This document shows, piece after piece, positions 28,032 to 37,923 of a stretch of DNA of 64,000 nucleotides. A program made the position numbers and the translations under genes. Origin of the DNA: Ignatzschineria sp. F8392 (GTDB lineage Bacteria; Pseudomonadota; Gammaproteobacteria; Cardiobacteriales; Wohlfahrtiimonadaceae); contig NZ_NEFF01000001.1 of NCBI RefSeq assembly GCF_002252045.1, positions 186,001 to 250,000 of the forward strand. The letters are read 5' to 3'. Each line of letters starts with the position of its first letter. The first letter of the stretch is position 1. The notes under the pieces are model-generated. The model saw only the letters and a program-made list of their open reading frames with translations, searched no databases and had not been told where the DNA came from.

Positions 28032-30893
28032 GTGAGTAAAGCAAAAAGAATCGAAGAGAAGAATGACAATATATACCGGGATACCTTAAATCTTCCGGAA
28101 ACGGATTTTGCGATGAGAGGGAATCTTCCAAAGCGGGAACCTGAGTTTATTGAGTATTGGGATAAGATCGATCTCTACCATAAACAACGGGAGATCTTCA
28201 AAGGAAAGCCGAAATTTATTCTTCATGATGGACCTCCTTATGCAAATGGTGCGATCCATTTAGGGCATGCAGTTAACAAGATCTTAAAAGATATTATTGT
28301 TAAATCTAGAGGGCAATTAGGTTTCGATTCTCCTTATGTTCAAGGTTGGGATTGTCATGGTCTTCCTATTGAATTAGTTGTTGAGAAGAGTTATGGCAAA
28401 GTGGGCGATAAATTGACCCCTGCCGAGTTTAGAGCTAAGTGCCGTGAATTTGCAAAGAGTCAAATTGCGATTCAGGCAGATGGATTTAAGCGTTTAGGGG
28501 TACTCTCTTATGAAGAGAAGCCTTATTTGACGATGAATCAAGATGCAGAAGCCGATATTGTTTTAGCTCTAAAAGAGATTGTTAAAAAAGGTCATTTAGA
28601 GAAAGGGGCTAGACCTGTAAACTGGTGTCTCGACTGCGGTTCCTCATTAGCGGAAGCTGAAGTAGAGTATGCGGATAAAGTCTCTTATAGTATCGATGTT
28701 AAATTCCCATTAGTGGATGTTGCTGCTTTCGGTGAGAAGATTGGTCAGTCATTAGATGGGGAAGTTGCTGTTGTTATCTGGACAACCACGCCTTGGACGC
28801 TCCCAGGAAATGCAGCAGTCTCTGTTAATAGTGATTTTATCTATGCTTTAGTTGATAAAGCGGGTGATAAGCTTCTAGTTGCTAAAGATCTTGTTGAAGA
28901 GCTTGAAAAAAGCTGGGATTGTCAATTACCGATACTCGCTGAATTTGAAGGAGCACTATTAGAGAATCTTTTAGTGAGACATCCTATTGAAGAGGATCGA
29001 ACTGTACCCTTGATTTTAGGGGATCACGTCACTCTCGATGCGGGAACTGGATTTGTTCATACAGCGCCGGCACATGGTGAGGAGGACTATGCTGTTGCCC
29101 TTGAGTATGGGGTTGAGTTTGAAAATCCTGTATTAGGTGATGGTACCTATATTGCTACAGTTCCCCATTTTGGTGGGAAAAATATTCGTGGCATTGAACC
29201 AGAAATGATTCAATTCTTAACGGAGAAAGGGATCTTAATTCATAGTGGTAAGATTACCCATAGCTATGCTCACTGCTGGCGCCATAAAACACCAACAATC
29301 TACCGCGCAACACCACAATGGTTTATCAGTATGGATAAGCAAGGTTTGCGTCAAGAAGTTCTCGATCAGATCGATCAAGTACAATTTATTCCGACATGGG
29401 GTAGAGAGCGTCTTTATGGCATGATAGAAGGGCGTGGTGATTGGTGTATCTCTCGTCAACGCTATTGGGGTGTGCCGATTCCTTTCTTCTTACATAAAGA
29501 GACAGGGGAACTCCATCCTGAGACCGATCGTTTGATGGAAGAGGTTGCGACAAGAATTCGTAAAGATGGTTTAGAAGCATGGTTTAGTGCTTCTGTTGAA
29601 GATTATCTTCCAGCAGAAGAGGCAGCGCTCTACCAGAAAAATAGAGATACATTAGATGTCTGGTTTGACTCTGGAACAACACATTTTAGCGTTTTAGCGC
29701 GTCGACCTGAATTGAGCTATCCGGCAGATCTCTATCTCGAAGGATCGGATCAGCATCGTGGTTGGTTTAACTCTTCAATTATCACCTCTGTTGCAATTAA
29801 TGGTGTTGCCCCTTATCGAGCATTATTGACCCATGGATTTACGGTAGATGCGAAAGGCCGTAAGATGTCTAAGTCTTTAGGTAATGGTGTTGAGCCAGCT
29901 GATGTGATCGATAAAATGGGCGCAGATGTTCTTCGTCTTTGGGTCTCCTCAACAGATTATCGTGGAGAAATTCCGGTATCAGATGAGATCTTAAAGAGAA
30001 CTTCTGAAACTTATCGCCGTATTCGTAATACCGTTCGTTTCCTCTTAGCGAATACTAATGAATTTGATCTTGAGACAAATGGCTTAAGTTTCGAAGAAAT
30101 GCTTCCGCTTGATCGCTGGATTGTTGCAAGAGCACTAGAGATTCAAGAAGAGATTAAAGAAGCATATCTTGATTACTCCTTCCACAATGTCTATCAGAAG
30201 CTACAATATTTCTGCTCAATCGATTTAGGAAGTTTCTATCTCGATATCATTAAAGATCGACAATATACCGCAGCTAAAGAATCTATTGCGAGACGTTCAG
30301 CACAAACTGCGCTCTATCATGTGTTAGAAGCTCTAGTTCGCTGGATGGCACCGATCCTTACCTTTACTGCAGAAGAGGTTTGGTTAGCGATGCGTGATCG
30401 TGGTAATGAGCGTTTAGAGTCGGTCTTCTTAACGGAATTCTATGATGGATTGATGCCACTATCTGAATCAGACCCATTCAATACAGCATATTGGAACCGT
30501 TTATTAGCTATTCGTGGAGAAGCTTCGAAAGTGATCGAAGGATTACGATCTGAAGGTAAAGTAGGTTCTTCATTACAGACAAAGATTATAATTTATGCAA
30601 GTGATGCATTAGCGACAGATATCGCACGTCTTGAAGATGAGTTGCGTTTTGTTCTTCTCTCTTCATATGCTGATGTTAAGCCTCTCTCTGAAGCGCCTGA
30701 ATCGCTCGAAGAGCACTCTTTAGAGGGTGAAAGCTTTGCAGTAGATGTTGAAGTATTAGGGGATGATTATCAGAAGTGTGTAAGATGTTGGCATCATCGT
30801 GAAGAGGTGGGTAAAAATAGCGAACATCCGCTTCTTTGTGATCGCTGTATTGAGAATCTATCACCGGAAGGGGAAGAGCGTCACTATGCGTAA
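28032..30893 (+). CDS. ileS: Isoleucyl-tRNA synthetase
   Basis: 953 residues from GTG 28032, which has AGTAGGA at good distance; an in-frame GTG at 28026 is too close to that site. The class I motif is [11 protein letters not shown], and the second is [10 protein letters not shown]. The [10 protein letters not shown] block and the C-terminal zinc finger ([12 protein letters not shown] with [10 protein letters not shown]) are present. This is the bacterial type inhibited by mupirocin in other species. Its 3' end overlaps lspA by 8 bases. Confidence 0.97.
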   Translation: MSKAKRIEEKNDNIYRDTLNLPETDFAMRGNLPKREPEFIEYWDKIDLYHKQREIFKGKPKFILHDGPPYANGAIHLGHAVNKILKDIIVKSRGQLGFDSPYVQGWDCHGLPIELVVEKSYGKVGDKLTPAEFRAKCREFAKSQIAIQADGFKRLGVLSYEEKPYLTMNQDAEADIVLALKEIVKKGHLEKGARPVNWCLDCGSSLAEAEVEYADKVSYSIDVKFPLVDVAAFGEKIGQSLDGEVAVVIWTTTPWTLPGNAAVSVNSDFIYALVDKAGDKLLVAKDLVEELEKSWDCQLPILAEFEGALLENLLVRHPIEEDRTVPLILGDHVTLDAGTGFVHTAPAHGEEDYAVALEYGVEFENPVLGDGTYIATVPHFGGKNIRGIEPEMIQFLTEKGILIHSGKITHSYAHCWRHKTPTIYRATPQWFISMDKQGLRQEVLDQIDQVQFIPTWGRERLYGMIEGRGDWCISRQRYWGVPIPFFLHKETGELHPETDRLMEEVATRIRKDGLEAWFSASVEDYLPAEEAALYQKNRDTLDVWFDSGTTHFSVLARRPELSYPADLYLEGSDQHRGWFNSSIITSVAINGVAPYRALLTHGFTVDAKGRKMSKSLGNGVEPADVIDKMGADVLRLWVSSTDYRGEIPVSDEILKRTSETYRRIRNTVRFLLANTNEFDLETNGLSFEEMLPLDRWIVARALEIQEEIKEAYLDYSFHNVYQKLQYFCSIDLGSFYLDIIKDRQYTAAKESIARRSAQTALYHVLEALVRWMAPILTFTAEEVWLAMRDRGNERLESVFLTEFYDGLMPLSESDPFNTAYWNRLLAIRGEASKVIEGLRSEGKVGSSLQTKIIIYASDALATDIARLEDELRFVLLSSYADVKPLSEAPESLEEHSLEGESFAVDVEVLGDDYQKCVRCWHHREEVGKNSEHPLLCDRCIENLSPEGEERHYA

Positions 30894-31407
30894 TTCATCT
30901 CATCAAGAGAAGCCAGTGAATATCTATTTCTGGACGATCTTTGTGATGGCCGGTGTTCTTCTTGATTTTGGAACTAAATATGCCGCAGAGCACCTCTTAT
31001 TGTACGGGGAGAGTATCCCCGTCTTTAAGGGACTCAGTTGGACATTAGTCTATAATCCTGGATCAGCTTTTAGTTTTTTAGCAGATCAGGGAGGCTGGCA
31101 GAGATGGTTTTTTGTTGCGATTACAGTTGTGATCTCTCTGATTCTCTTTTTTTGGATTAAGCGTACCCCATCTTCGGAAAAGCTTTTAAGATTTGGCTTA
31201 GCTGCTGTATTAGTGGGCGCAATTGGCAATCTTATTGATCGGGTAGTTTTAGGGCATGTTGTCGATTTTATTCATGTCTATTTCAATGATTGGCACTTTC
31301 CCATCTTTAATGTCGCAGATATCTTTGTTACTACGGGAGTTGCCTTTATCCTTCTCTCCTCATTAACGGAGAAGCGGCGGCAACGTGAGGATGAGTCAAT
31401 TCGTTGA
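30886..31407 (+). CDS. lspA: Lipoprotein signal peptidase (signal peptidase II)
   Basis: 173 residues from ATG 30886, preceded by a purine-rich site (GGAAGGGGAAGAG) inside ileS; the open frame extends further upstream but that part has no family match. Four membrane helices. It removes signal peptides from diacylated prolipoproteins in the inner membrane. Catalytic Asp127 (VVDFI) and Asp145 (FNVAD) are in place, with GNLIDRV. ileS-lspA coupling is common in Proteobacteria. Confidence 0.95.
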   Translation: MRNSSHQEKPVNIYFWTIFVMAGVLLDFGTKYAAEHLLLYGESIPVFKGLSWTLVYNPGSAFSFLADQGGWQRWFFVAITVVISLILFFWIKRTPSSEKLLRFGLAAVLVGAIGNLIDRVVLGHVVDFIHVYFNDWHFPIFNVADIFVTTGVAFILLSSLTEKRRQREDESIR

Positions 31408-31418
31408 TTCTTGAAAGT

Positions 31419-31489
31419 AGTGTCACCCATAACAGTCACTCTTCACCTCTAATGAGTGGTGGTGAATGAGATTGAATGGGTGTGACACT
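31419..31489. repeat. Nested inverted repeat between lspA and carbonic anhydrase
   Basis: Outer arms AGTGTCACCCAT and ATGGGTGTGACACT (2-base bulge) enclose an inner stem CTCTTCACC / GGTGAATGAG (one bulge). No T-run follows. As RNA it would be a long branched hairpin; as DNA a cruciform candidate. Confidence 0.6.
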
Positions 31490-31575
31490 TAATAGATGAA
31501 GTAAGAAGTGAAGTGTATTGCCGTAACTCCTTTGTGAGTGCGGTCTGTTAAGGTGCTAGTAGATAGGATAAAACT

Positions 31576-32232
31576 ATGGCAGATGATAAATCAACACTAG
31601 AGAAGATCTTAGAGCATAACCGTGAGTTTGTTGACTCGAAAGAGTATGATCATCTCTGTACTGATAAGTATCCCAATAAAGAGCTTGCAATTTTGACTTG
31701 TATGGATGCACGAATTGTGGAGCTTCTTCCTAAGGCGATGGGGATTCGTAATGGGGATGCTAAGATTATTAAGAATGCCGGCGCGCTAATTAGCCATCCA
31801 TGGGGTGCAGTTATGCGCAGCCTTTTAGTGGCGGCACTTGAGTTTAATGTTAAAGAAATTATGGTGGTTGGCCATACTGACTGTGGTATGCGGGGATTTG
31901 ATCCAGAACATCTTCTTGGCAAAGCCCGTAAATTTGGTATCACAGATGGAACAATTACAACATTGAGAAATGCCGGTATTGATCTTGATGGTTGGTTGCG
32001 AGGGTTTGATAATGTCGGCGATAGCGTTCGTTATACGGTCGATCAGATTCGCAATCATCCTTTAATGCCGGGGCGAGTTGTGGTTCATGGTTTAGTAATT
32101 CACCCCACAACAGGAAAATTGCATACTGTTGTTAATGGTTATGTCGAGAATGTTAATCTGCTTGAAACACCTAGTGGTGCAGCGAGTAATACTGCAAATA
32201 ATAGTAATTTAGTAGAAGAGAATAATGACTAA
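31576..32232 (+). CDS. Beta-class carbonic anhydrase
   Basis: 218 residues. It interconverts CO2 and bicarbonate. The zinc ligands Cys42 and Asp44 (CMDARI, with Arg46), His100 and Cys103 (GHTDCG) are all visible. The layout resembles the short clade of beta enzymes with a ligand-bound Asp (as in M. tuberculosis Rv1284) more than E. coli Can. The C-terminal 25 residues are Asn/Ser-rich and unconserved. It overlaps ispH by 8 bases. Confidence 0.88.
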   Translation: MADDKSTLEKILEHNREFVDSKEYDHLCTDKYPNKELAILTCMDARIVELLPKAMGIRNGDAKIIKNAGALISHPWGAVMRSLLVAALEFNVKEIMVVGHTDCGMRGFDPEHLLGKARKFGITDGTITTLRNAGIDLDGWLRGFDNVGDSVRYTVDQIRNHPLMPGRVVVHGLVIHPTTGKLHTVVNGYVENVNLLETPSGAASNTANNSNLVEENND

Positions 32233-33190
32233 GAAGATATTTTTAGCCAATCCCCGCGGATTTTGTGCGGGTGTGGATCGTGCCATTAGCATTGTTGAGC
32301 GAGCGCTCGATCTTTTTGGCGCTCCCATCTATGTTCGTCATGAGGTTGTTCACAATAAATATGTGGTCGATAGCCTGAAAGATCGTGGAGCAATCTTTGT
32401 GGATGAGCTTGATGAAGTTCCAGATGGAAAGATTGTTATTTTTTCTGCCCATGGCGTTTCAAAAGCTGTACAAGATAATGCTAAAGAGCGCGGACTTGAG
32501 GTATTCGATGCAACTTGTCCACTCGTGACGAAGGTCCATTTAGAGGTATCTCGTTTTGCGAAAGATGCAATGGATACTGTATTAATAGGTCATGCTGGAC
32601 ATCCTGAGGTGATTGGGACAATGGGGCAGTTTGATTCTCGATATGGTGGGGAGATCCATCTTATCGAAGATCTAGAGGATGCTGATCAGTTAACCGTTAA
32701 AGATCCTTCAAAGATTGCTTATGTAACGCAGACAACGCTCTCTTTAGACGACACATCACAAATTATTGATCGTTTGCGGGAACGTTTTCCGGAGATTCAA
32801 GGTCCTAAAAAGAGTGATATCTGTTACGCAACTCAAAATCGTCAAGATGCAGTCAAAACTTTAGCAGAGAATTGCACTCTGATTCTTGTTGTTGGTTCTA
32901 AGAATAGTTCTAACTCTAATCGCCTGCGGGAGCTTGCGGAAAAAGAGGGTGCTAAAAGTTATCTGATCGACAGAGCAACAGATATTGATCTCGATTGGTT
33001 AGATGGGCATCTCAATATAGGCGTTACTGCCGGAGCCTCAGCGCCCGATATCTTAGTGCAAGAGGTGATTACCTTTTTGCAAGAGAAGCGAGATTATCAA
33101 TTAGTCGGCAATATGCCGGGAATTGAGGAGAATATCGTTTTTCCGCTACCTCGTCTTCTTCGTCCTTCTGAGGATGAGTCAAAGGCTTGA
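32225..33190 (+). CDS. ispH: 4-hydroxy-3-methylbut-2-enyl diphosphate reductase
   Basis: 321 residues. Last step of the MEP isoprenoid pathway, giving IPP and DMAPP. The three cysteines for the Fe-S cluster are Cys14 ([10 protein letters not shown]), Cys98 ([11 protein letters not shown]) and Cys200 ([10 protein letters not shown]). The order lspA-(carbonic anhydrase)-ispH recalls lspA-fkpB-ispH of E. coli with the peptidyl-prolyl isomerase replaced. Overlap with the upstream gene suggests coupling. Confidence 0.96.
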   Translation: MTKKIFLANPRGFCAGVDRAISIVERALDLFGAPIYVRHEVVHNKYVVDSLKDRGAIFVDELDEVPDGKIVIFSAHGVSKAVQDNAKERGLEVFDATCPLVTKVHLEVSRFAKDAMDTVLIGHAGHPEVIGTMGQFDSRYGGEIHLIEDLEDADQLTVKDPSKIAYVTQTTLSLDDTSQIIDRLRERFPEIQGPKKSDICYATQNRQDAVKTLAENCTLILVVGSKNSSNSNRLRELAEKEGAKSYLIDRATDIDLDWLDGHLNIGVTAGASAPDILVQEVITFLQEKRDYQLVGNMPGIEENIVFPLPRLLRPSEDESKA

Positions 33191-33218
33191 TACTAAAGTA
33201 GAGTGTAGTAATTGTAAT

Positions 33219-33245
33219 AGTAGCAATAGTAGCAGTAGTAGCAAT
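33219..33245. repeat. 9-bp tandem repeat AGTAGCART x3
   Basis: Three adjacent 9-mers (AGTAGCAAT, AGTAGCAGT, AGTAGCAAT) 28 bases after ispH, within a longer GTA/GCA-rich run. Confidence 0.7.
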
Positions 33246-33299
33246 AGTTGTAATCAAAGAGCGGTTATAAGTATTCGGTTATAAATATTAAATAGCATA

Positions 33300-33347
33300 A
33301 AACCGAAATCATTTTAGAACTGTCATTCCTAATGATTTCGGTTTTTT
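33300..33347. terminator. Bidirectional terminator between ispH and ilvA
   Basis: AAACCGAAATCATT / AATGATTTCGGTTT, a perfect 14-bp stem with a 17-base loop. Six Ts follow on the plus strand, four on the minus strand. It lies between the convergent ispH and ilvA. Confidence 0.82.
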
Positions 33348-33428
33348 ATTGAGTGAAGCTGGGATAGTTATTCACAACGCACTTCACTATGGTCGTTAAC
33401 TATCGTAGTTAATCATTTTTACTGCCAT

Positions 33429-34940
33429 TTAAAGAAAGAGCTTGAAGGCAGGGTTTTCATTCTCATCTTCAAATTGATAGCCTAATTCATCGAGGAATGC
33501 TTGGAAAGAGCCATCCTGAAGATCTTTTTCAGGCACCTGCATGCCGATAAGAACGCGACCATAATCTGAGCCATGATTGCGATAGTGGAAAAGACTAATA
33601 TTCCATCGTCCCGCAAGCATTGATAGAAATTGTAAAAGAGCTCCAGGTCTTTCAGGAAACTCAAAGCGGAAGAGTCGCTCATTCTCTGCATCTGCTTTTC
33701 CACCAACCATATGGCGAATATGGAGTTTTGCCATCTCATTATCACTCAGATCGACCACATCTAACTGATGGCTCTGAAGTCTCTCTAAAATCTGCTGTTT
33801 CTCTTCATCGCCACGGCTCAGTTGTAAACCTACAAAGATAACTGCTTCAGAAGGATTACCATAACGGTAATTAAATTCGGTAATACTACGTTTGCCGATT
33901 AGATTGATAAAGTTTTGAAAACTACCGGGAGATTCAGGGATTTTTACGGCAATAAGCGCCTCATTTCTTTCCCCTAACTCTGCCCTTTCTGCGACATATC
34001 GAAGTCGATCAAAGTTGATATTTGCACCGCTGAGGATGCCGGCAACATTCTTAAAACCGGCATTGGGATTTGCTTGAAGATATTTTTTAATTCCGGCGAC
34101 ACTCAGCGCTCCTGAGGGTTCGCTTAGGGCGCGTGTATTGTTGAAGATATCTTTCATGGCGGCACAGAGTTCATCAGTTGAGACAGTAATAATCTCATCG
34201 ACATATTTTTGGCACAGCTCGAAAGTCTTTTCTCCCACTAATTTAACGGCCGTTCCATCGGCAAAAGTCCCAACTTGTGGAAGGTTGATCCGCTTTCCAC
34301 TCTCTAAAGAGACCTTCATTGAGGCTGACTCTTCAGGTTCTACACCAATAATTTTACAATTAGGGGCAATAAATTTCACATAAGCAGCAACGCCGGCGAT
34401 CAGGCCGCCGCCACCAACCGGGATAAAGATCGCATCGAGGTCCGGTTTTTGATCGAGCATCTCTTTACCGATTGTTCCTTGTCCTGAGATCACGGCAAGA
34501 TCATCGAAAGGATGAATAAAGCTCTTCCCCTCGATTTCTGAAAGATGGAGGGCGTGTGCATAAGCTTCATCAAAGTTATTGCCATGGAGAATTACATTTG
34601 CGCCCATTTCACGACATGCATTCACCTTAAGAAGCGGCGCGGAAGTTGGCATGACAATGGTTGTATCAAGCTTGAGGTGGAGGCCACTGAGCGCAACTCC
34701 TTGAGCATGATTGCCAGCTGATGCACAGACAACCCCCTTTGCTTTCTCTTCATCACTCAGTTGGAAAATTCGATTAAATGCACCTCTAATTTTGAAGGAG
34801 AAGATCGGTTGTAGATCTTCTCTTTTAAGCCAAATGTCACATTTTAATTGTTGGCTGAGAAGGTAGAGATGGTCCAATTGCGTATTTTTTGCAACATCGT
34901 AGACACGGGCCGATAAAATATCCCGGATTAATGAATTCAT
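33429..34940 (-). CDS. ilvA: Biosynthetic threonine ammonia-lyase
   Basis: 503 residues. PLP enzyme that turns threonine into 2-oxobutanoate at the start of isoleucine synthesis. The PLP lysine is Lys50 (FSFKIRGAFNRI) and the glycine loop is PVGGGGLIAGV. The C-terminal third has two ACT-like regulatory domains (LIAVKIPESPGSFQNF; RLFRFEFPERPGALLQFL), which bind isoleucine and valine in the E. coli enzyme. It stands alone here, away from other ilv genes. Confidence 0.95.
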   Translation of the reverse strand: MNSLIRDILSARVYDVAKNTQLDHLYLLSQQLKCDIWLKREDLQPIFSFKIRGAFNRIFQLSDEEKAKGVVCASAGNHAQGVALSGLHLKLDTTIVMPTSAPLLKVNACREMGANVILHGNNFDEAYAHALHLSEIEGKSFIHPFDDLAVISGQGTIGKEMLDQKPDLDAIFIPVGGGGLIAGVAAYVKFIAPNCKIIGVEPEESASMKVSLESGKRINLPQVGTFADGTAVKLVGEKTFELCQKYVDEIITVSTDELCAAMKDIFNNTRALSEPSGALSVAGIKKYLQANPNAGFKNVAGILSGANINFDRLRYVAERAELGERNEALIAVKIPESPGSFQNFINLIGKRSITEFNYRYGNPSEAVIFVGLQLSRGDEEKQQILERLQSHQLDVVDLSDNEMAKLHIRHMVGGKADAENERLFRFEFPERPGALLQFLSMLAGRWNISLFHYRNHGSDYGRVLIGMQVPEKDLQDGSFQAFLDELGYQFEDENENPAFKLFL

Positions 34941-35200
34941 GAGTGTGTAACCTTTGTTCTTATAAGATGCGCTAGAAGAGGCAGAGCAAGTCTATCGATG
35001 TTATGGCTCTTACCTGATCTATTTAAAGCGTGACTGATCTTTTAGGGAGCGGGTCGTTTAATCAACTCCCTATTTTGATCCCCCTTGATTATTTAGTTTC
35101 GTCTCCTTTTAAAAAGGGTATAAAAAAGAAACTAAGATTACAGAATGCCTTAGCAAGATTGAGGAATCAAGTATTAGTTGTAACTATTCTTAAAGGCATA

Positions 35201-36073
35201 TTATTTGGGTTTGGGTGCACTATTTTGTGTTCGTGAATTATTGATAAAATGGTTGATAAAGTGACATATATCTCTAAATTGCGCTTCTAAAGAGGCGGTT
35301 GTAAGGTGGTAGGAGGGAATAGGCGCCTGAAAGTGATCTAGTACCCTTTGGGTAATTTCGGCAATAAAAGATTCAGAACCGATCGCTAAAGAGATCGACT
35401 CTCTCCTCTTTTGTGCTTGCGCTAATATTTTTGGGATTTCTTTGGGCGTCGCTACGATAAATTCTACCTTTGATGTTGTTTGATCATTGCCAGTAGGCTC
35501 TACCATCTCAAAGAGGGTTGTAATGGGAAGAGTCAAAGGGTGGTCATTTTCTAGAAGAATTCTTTGGCGAAAAAAGGGACGAATAATTGTTGGGATAAAG
35601 TGCCAATTTCCGATAGGATTCTCTCGAATGGCTGTTGCCGAGATAGGGAAAAGATCTCGAGGGGGGTCGATTAATGTTACCGGAAGTTGAAAGAGCGCTT
35701 CATACTGCATCTTATCTTGAGGCTCACTACTAAAGATTAAGGTGGGCTTGATATTGAGTTTTTTTAGATGAGATTTGAGTCGGTCGCTCCAAGCTTCCCA
35801 GCCATTAGGGTAGGAGGGAATACCATCCTCATTAAAATCATATAGAAAGATTCCAGGAATACCTTTAAGGCAATCTTTTGCCCAGTTGAGGCGATCTTTA
35901 ATAGTTGGGGCTGTTGTAAAAGCACTTGCTTGATACAGGGCCTCATCCCGATCAGTTTCGCTACAGACAAAGATGTGAAGCTGATCCACCATCAACTTAG
36001 CAGAGAGAATCATACTAATATGACCTTGATGAAGTGGGTAGAATTTTCCGACAATAAGACCGATCTTTTTCAT
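35201..36073 (-). CDS. NadR-like NMN adenylyltransferase with degenerate C-terminal kinase region
   Basis: 290 residues. Residues 1-170 are a NadR-type NMN adenylyltransferase: GLIVGKFYPLHQGH (HxGH at 15-18) and ISATAIRENPIGNW followed by PTIIRPFF, as in NadR just before its kinase domain. The N-terminal DNA-binding domain of enteric NadR is absent. After RPFF the ribosylnicotinamide kinase domain should begin with a P-loop (GGESSGKS type), but the sequence reads ILLENDHPLTLP, with no Walker A. The remaining 120 residues are shorter than the usual kinase; its end (SLEAQFRDICHFINHF) vaguely recalls the kinase C terminus. I infer it makes NAD from NMN but no longer phosphorylates nicotinamide riboside. 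Confidence 0.75.
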   Translation of the reverse strand: MKKIGLIVGKFYPLHQGHISMILSAKLMVDQLHIFVCSETDRDEALYQASAFTTAPTIKDRLNWAKDCLKGIPGIFLYDFNEDGIPSYPNGWEAWSDRLKSHLKKLNIKPTLIFSSEPQDKMQYEALFQLPVTLIDPPRDLFPISATAIRENPIGNWHFIPTIIRPFFRQRILLENDHPLTLPITTLFEMVEPTGNDQTTSKVEFIVATPKEIPKILAQAQKRRESISLAIGSESFIAEITQRVLDHFQAPIPSYHLTTASLEAQFRDICHFINHFINNSRTQNSAPKPK

Positions 36074-36203
36074 ATTTTTTATAAGGGATAGAGGGATTAT
36101 CTAATAATGATGGAAGGATTATGTGAAAGGAAGGATTATCAAAAATTATAGTAATTTTATAACAAGTTGAACATGCTATAATATCATGCCTTTAGATGTG
36201 ACG

Positions 36204-36229
36204 ATGATAGAGAGACAATTCTCTATCAT
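36204..36229. repeat. Perfect 10-bp inverted repeat upstream of cls
   Basis: ATGATAGAGA and TCTCTATCAT with a 6-base spacer, 62 bases before the cls start. A second small dyad, CCCTAATAGGG, follows at about 36237-36247. Operator or 5' leader hairpins. Confidence 0.55.
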
Positions 36230-36290
36230 AACTCTCCCTAATAGGGTTGAGAATTGATCTATTTCCCGCTTTCTTTTAGAGAATATTTGC

Positions 36291-37775
36291 ATGATAACAT
36301 CGATTTTAACAGGTAGTTTTTTATGGGCAGGGAGTCTTATTACTCTGTTGCTCTATATCGTCTTTATTTTAGCGGTATGTGTCAAAATTATTATGGATAA
36401 TACGAGTGCCAGTAAAACATTGGGCTATCTCGTTTTGATTGTATTTTTACCGCTTTTTGGTGTGATTCTCTATCTCTCATTAGGGGTCAATTATCGTAAT
36501 AAGGCGATGTACGATAAAAAGCTTGAATATAATGATGATCTAAAAGATAAGATTTATGAATATACCAAACATATTGAGAATAACCCTCAAGCAATCGATA
36601 ACCCTGTTATTGAGCAATTTAAGCGATTAGCTCACTCAGTTTCAACGGAAGATATCCATTGGATGAGCCTCAATAATGATGTGAAGCTCTTAAAAAATGG
36701 GGAAAATAAGTATCCGGAAGTTTTAAAGGAGATCGCTGCGGCAAAAGAGACCATTCATATTGAGTACTATATTGTCCGAAATGATGGAATTGGTAATCAG
36801 ATTAAAGATCTCTTGATTAAAAAAGCGAAAGAGGGTGTTAAAGTCCGTTTTATCTATGATGATTTTGGCAGTAAAAAGATTCGAGGGCAATTTGCACAGG
36901 AGATGCGAGACGCAGGTATCGAAGTTTATGCTTTTAGAAAACTGCTCTTTATCTTCTGGGCTAATCGGGTCAATTATCGTAATCACCGTAAAATTATTGT
37001 GATTGATGGACGCGTAGGGTTTGTCGGTGGAATCAATATCGGAGATGATTATATTAATGTGCCGGGAAGCGGTAAGCCGATATTGCGAGATATGCATGTA
37101 CGCCTTGAAGGTTATAGTTGCTATGCATTGCAACATATTTTTTTATCAGATTGGAATTTCTGTGCAAAGCAGAAGATTGAACCTAATGCGCAACTTTTCC
37201 CAGTGGATTTACGGGAAGAGCAGGGTAAAACAGCGGTGCAAATTGTGGCAAGTGGGCCCGATTCCCCTGAGCCTTATATTATGAATTCGATCATTCAGGC
37301 AATTGCATTAGCGAAGAAAGAGGTACTTATTACGACTCCCTACTTTATTCCAACAGAGCAGATCTTAACGATGCTAAAGATTGCGGCAAGAAGCCAGGTA
37401 AAAGTAAAACTCTTAGTGCCGGAACGAACCAATTCACTCTTAGTTCGAATGGCGAGTCGAGCGCTCTATCTTGATCTATTACGTGCCGGCGTTGAGATCT
37501 ATCATTATCAAAAGGGCTTGATCCATGCGAAGACGAGTGTTTATGATCGGAGTTTAGCGATGATCGGAACGGCAAATATGGATATTAGAAGCTTTGATCT
37601 CAACTTTGAAGTGAATGCCATAATGTATGATCGAGAATTTGCCGAGAAGATGACAGCACAATATTATGAGGATCTTGAAAGTTCTGTTCAGGTGACTCTC
37701 GAAGAGTGGGAGAAGCGTCCTAAATATAAGATTTTTGCCGATAAAGTGGTCTATTTAGCGTCATCTCTACTCTAA
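36291..37775 (+). CDS. cls: Cardiolipin synthase
   Basis: 494 residues. Phospholipase D superfamily enzyme that joins phosphatidylglycerol units into cardiolipin. Two N-terminal membrane helices (about 8-28 and 38-58) precede two HKD motifs: NHRKIIVIDGRVGFVGG and HAKTSVYDRSLAMIGTANMD. Length and topology match ClsA. A monocistronic gene by context, with dyads before and after it. Confidence 0.94.
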   Translation: MITSILTGSFLWAGSLITLLLYIVFILAVCVKIIMDNTSASKTLGYLVLIVFLPLFGVILYLSLGVNYRNKAMYDKKLEYNDDLKDKIYEYTKHIENNPQAIDNPVIEQFKRLAHSVSTEDIHWMSLNNDVKLLKNGENKYPEVLKEIAAAKETIHIEYYIVRNDGIGNQIKDLLIKKAKEGVKVRFIYDDFGSKKIRGQFAQEMRDAGIEVYAFRKLLFIFWANRVNYRNHRKIIVIDGRVGFVGGINIGDDYINVPGSGKPILRDMHVRLEGYSCYALQHIFLSDWNFCAKQKIEPNAQLFPVDLREEQGKTAVQIVASGPDSPEPYIMNSIIQAIALAKKEVLITTPYFIPTEQILTMLKIAARSQVKVKLLVPERTNSLLVRMASRALYLDLLRAGVEIYHYQKGLIHAKTSVYDRSLAMIGTANMDIRSFDLNFEVNAIMYDREFAEKMTAQYYEDLESSVQVTLEEWEKRPKYKIFADKVVYLASSLL

Positions 37776-37846
37776 TTCTGCTGATTTTAAGTAGCTACTC
37801 CTTAGCCTATCCCAAGGGCTATGGGCTATAATCGCAACAGTTACAG

Positions 37847-37882
37847 TTATCCGAATTAGGCTAATTAGCCTAATTCGGATAA
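37847..37882. repeat. Perfect 36-bp palindrome after cls
   Basis: Arms TTATCCGAATTAGGCTAA and TTAGCCTAATTCGGATAA touch with no spacer. It lies between the convergent cls and Nudix genes. No T-run on either side. Probably a transcription-ending or RNA-protecting hairpin for both genes, but such length without mismatch is uncommon. Confidence 0.75.
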
Positions 37883-37900
37883 GTAGAATAACTAGATTCC

Positions 37901-37923
37901 GCTATAACAGATCCTGTTATAGC
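37901..37923. repeat. Perfect 10-bp inverted repeat at the end of the Nudix gene
   Basis: GCTATAACAG and CTGTTATAGC with spacer ATC, including the stop codon of the minus-strand Nudix gene. Together with the 36-bp palindrome it makes two adjacent hairpins between convergent genes. Confidence 0.65.
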
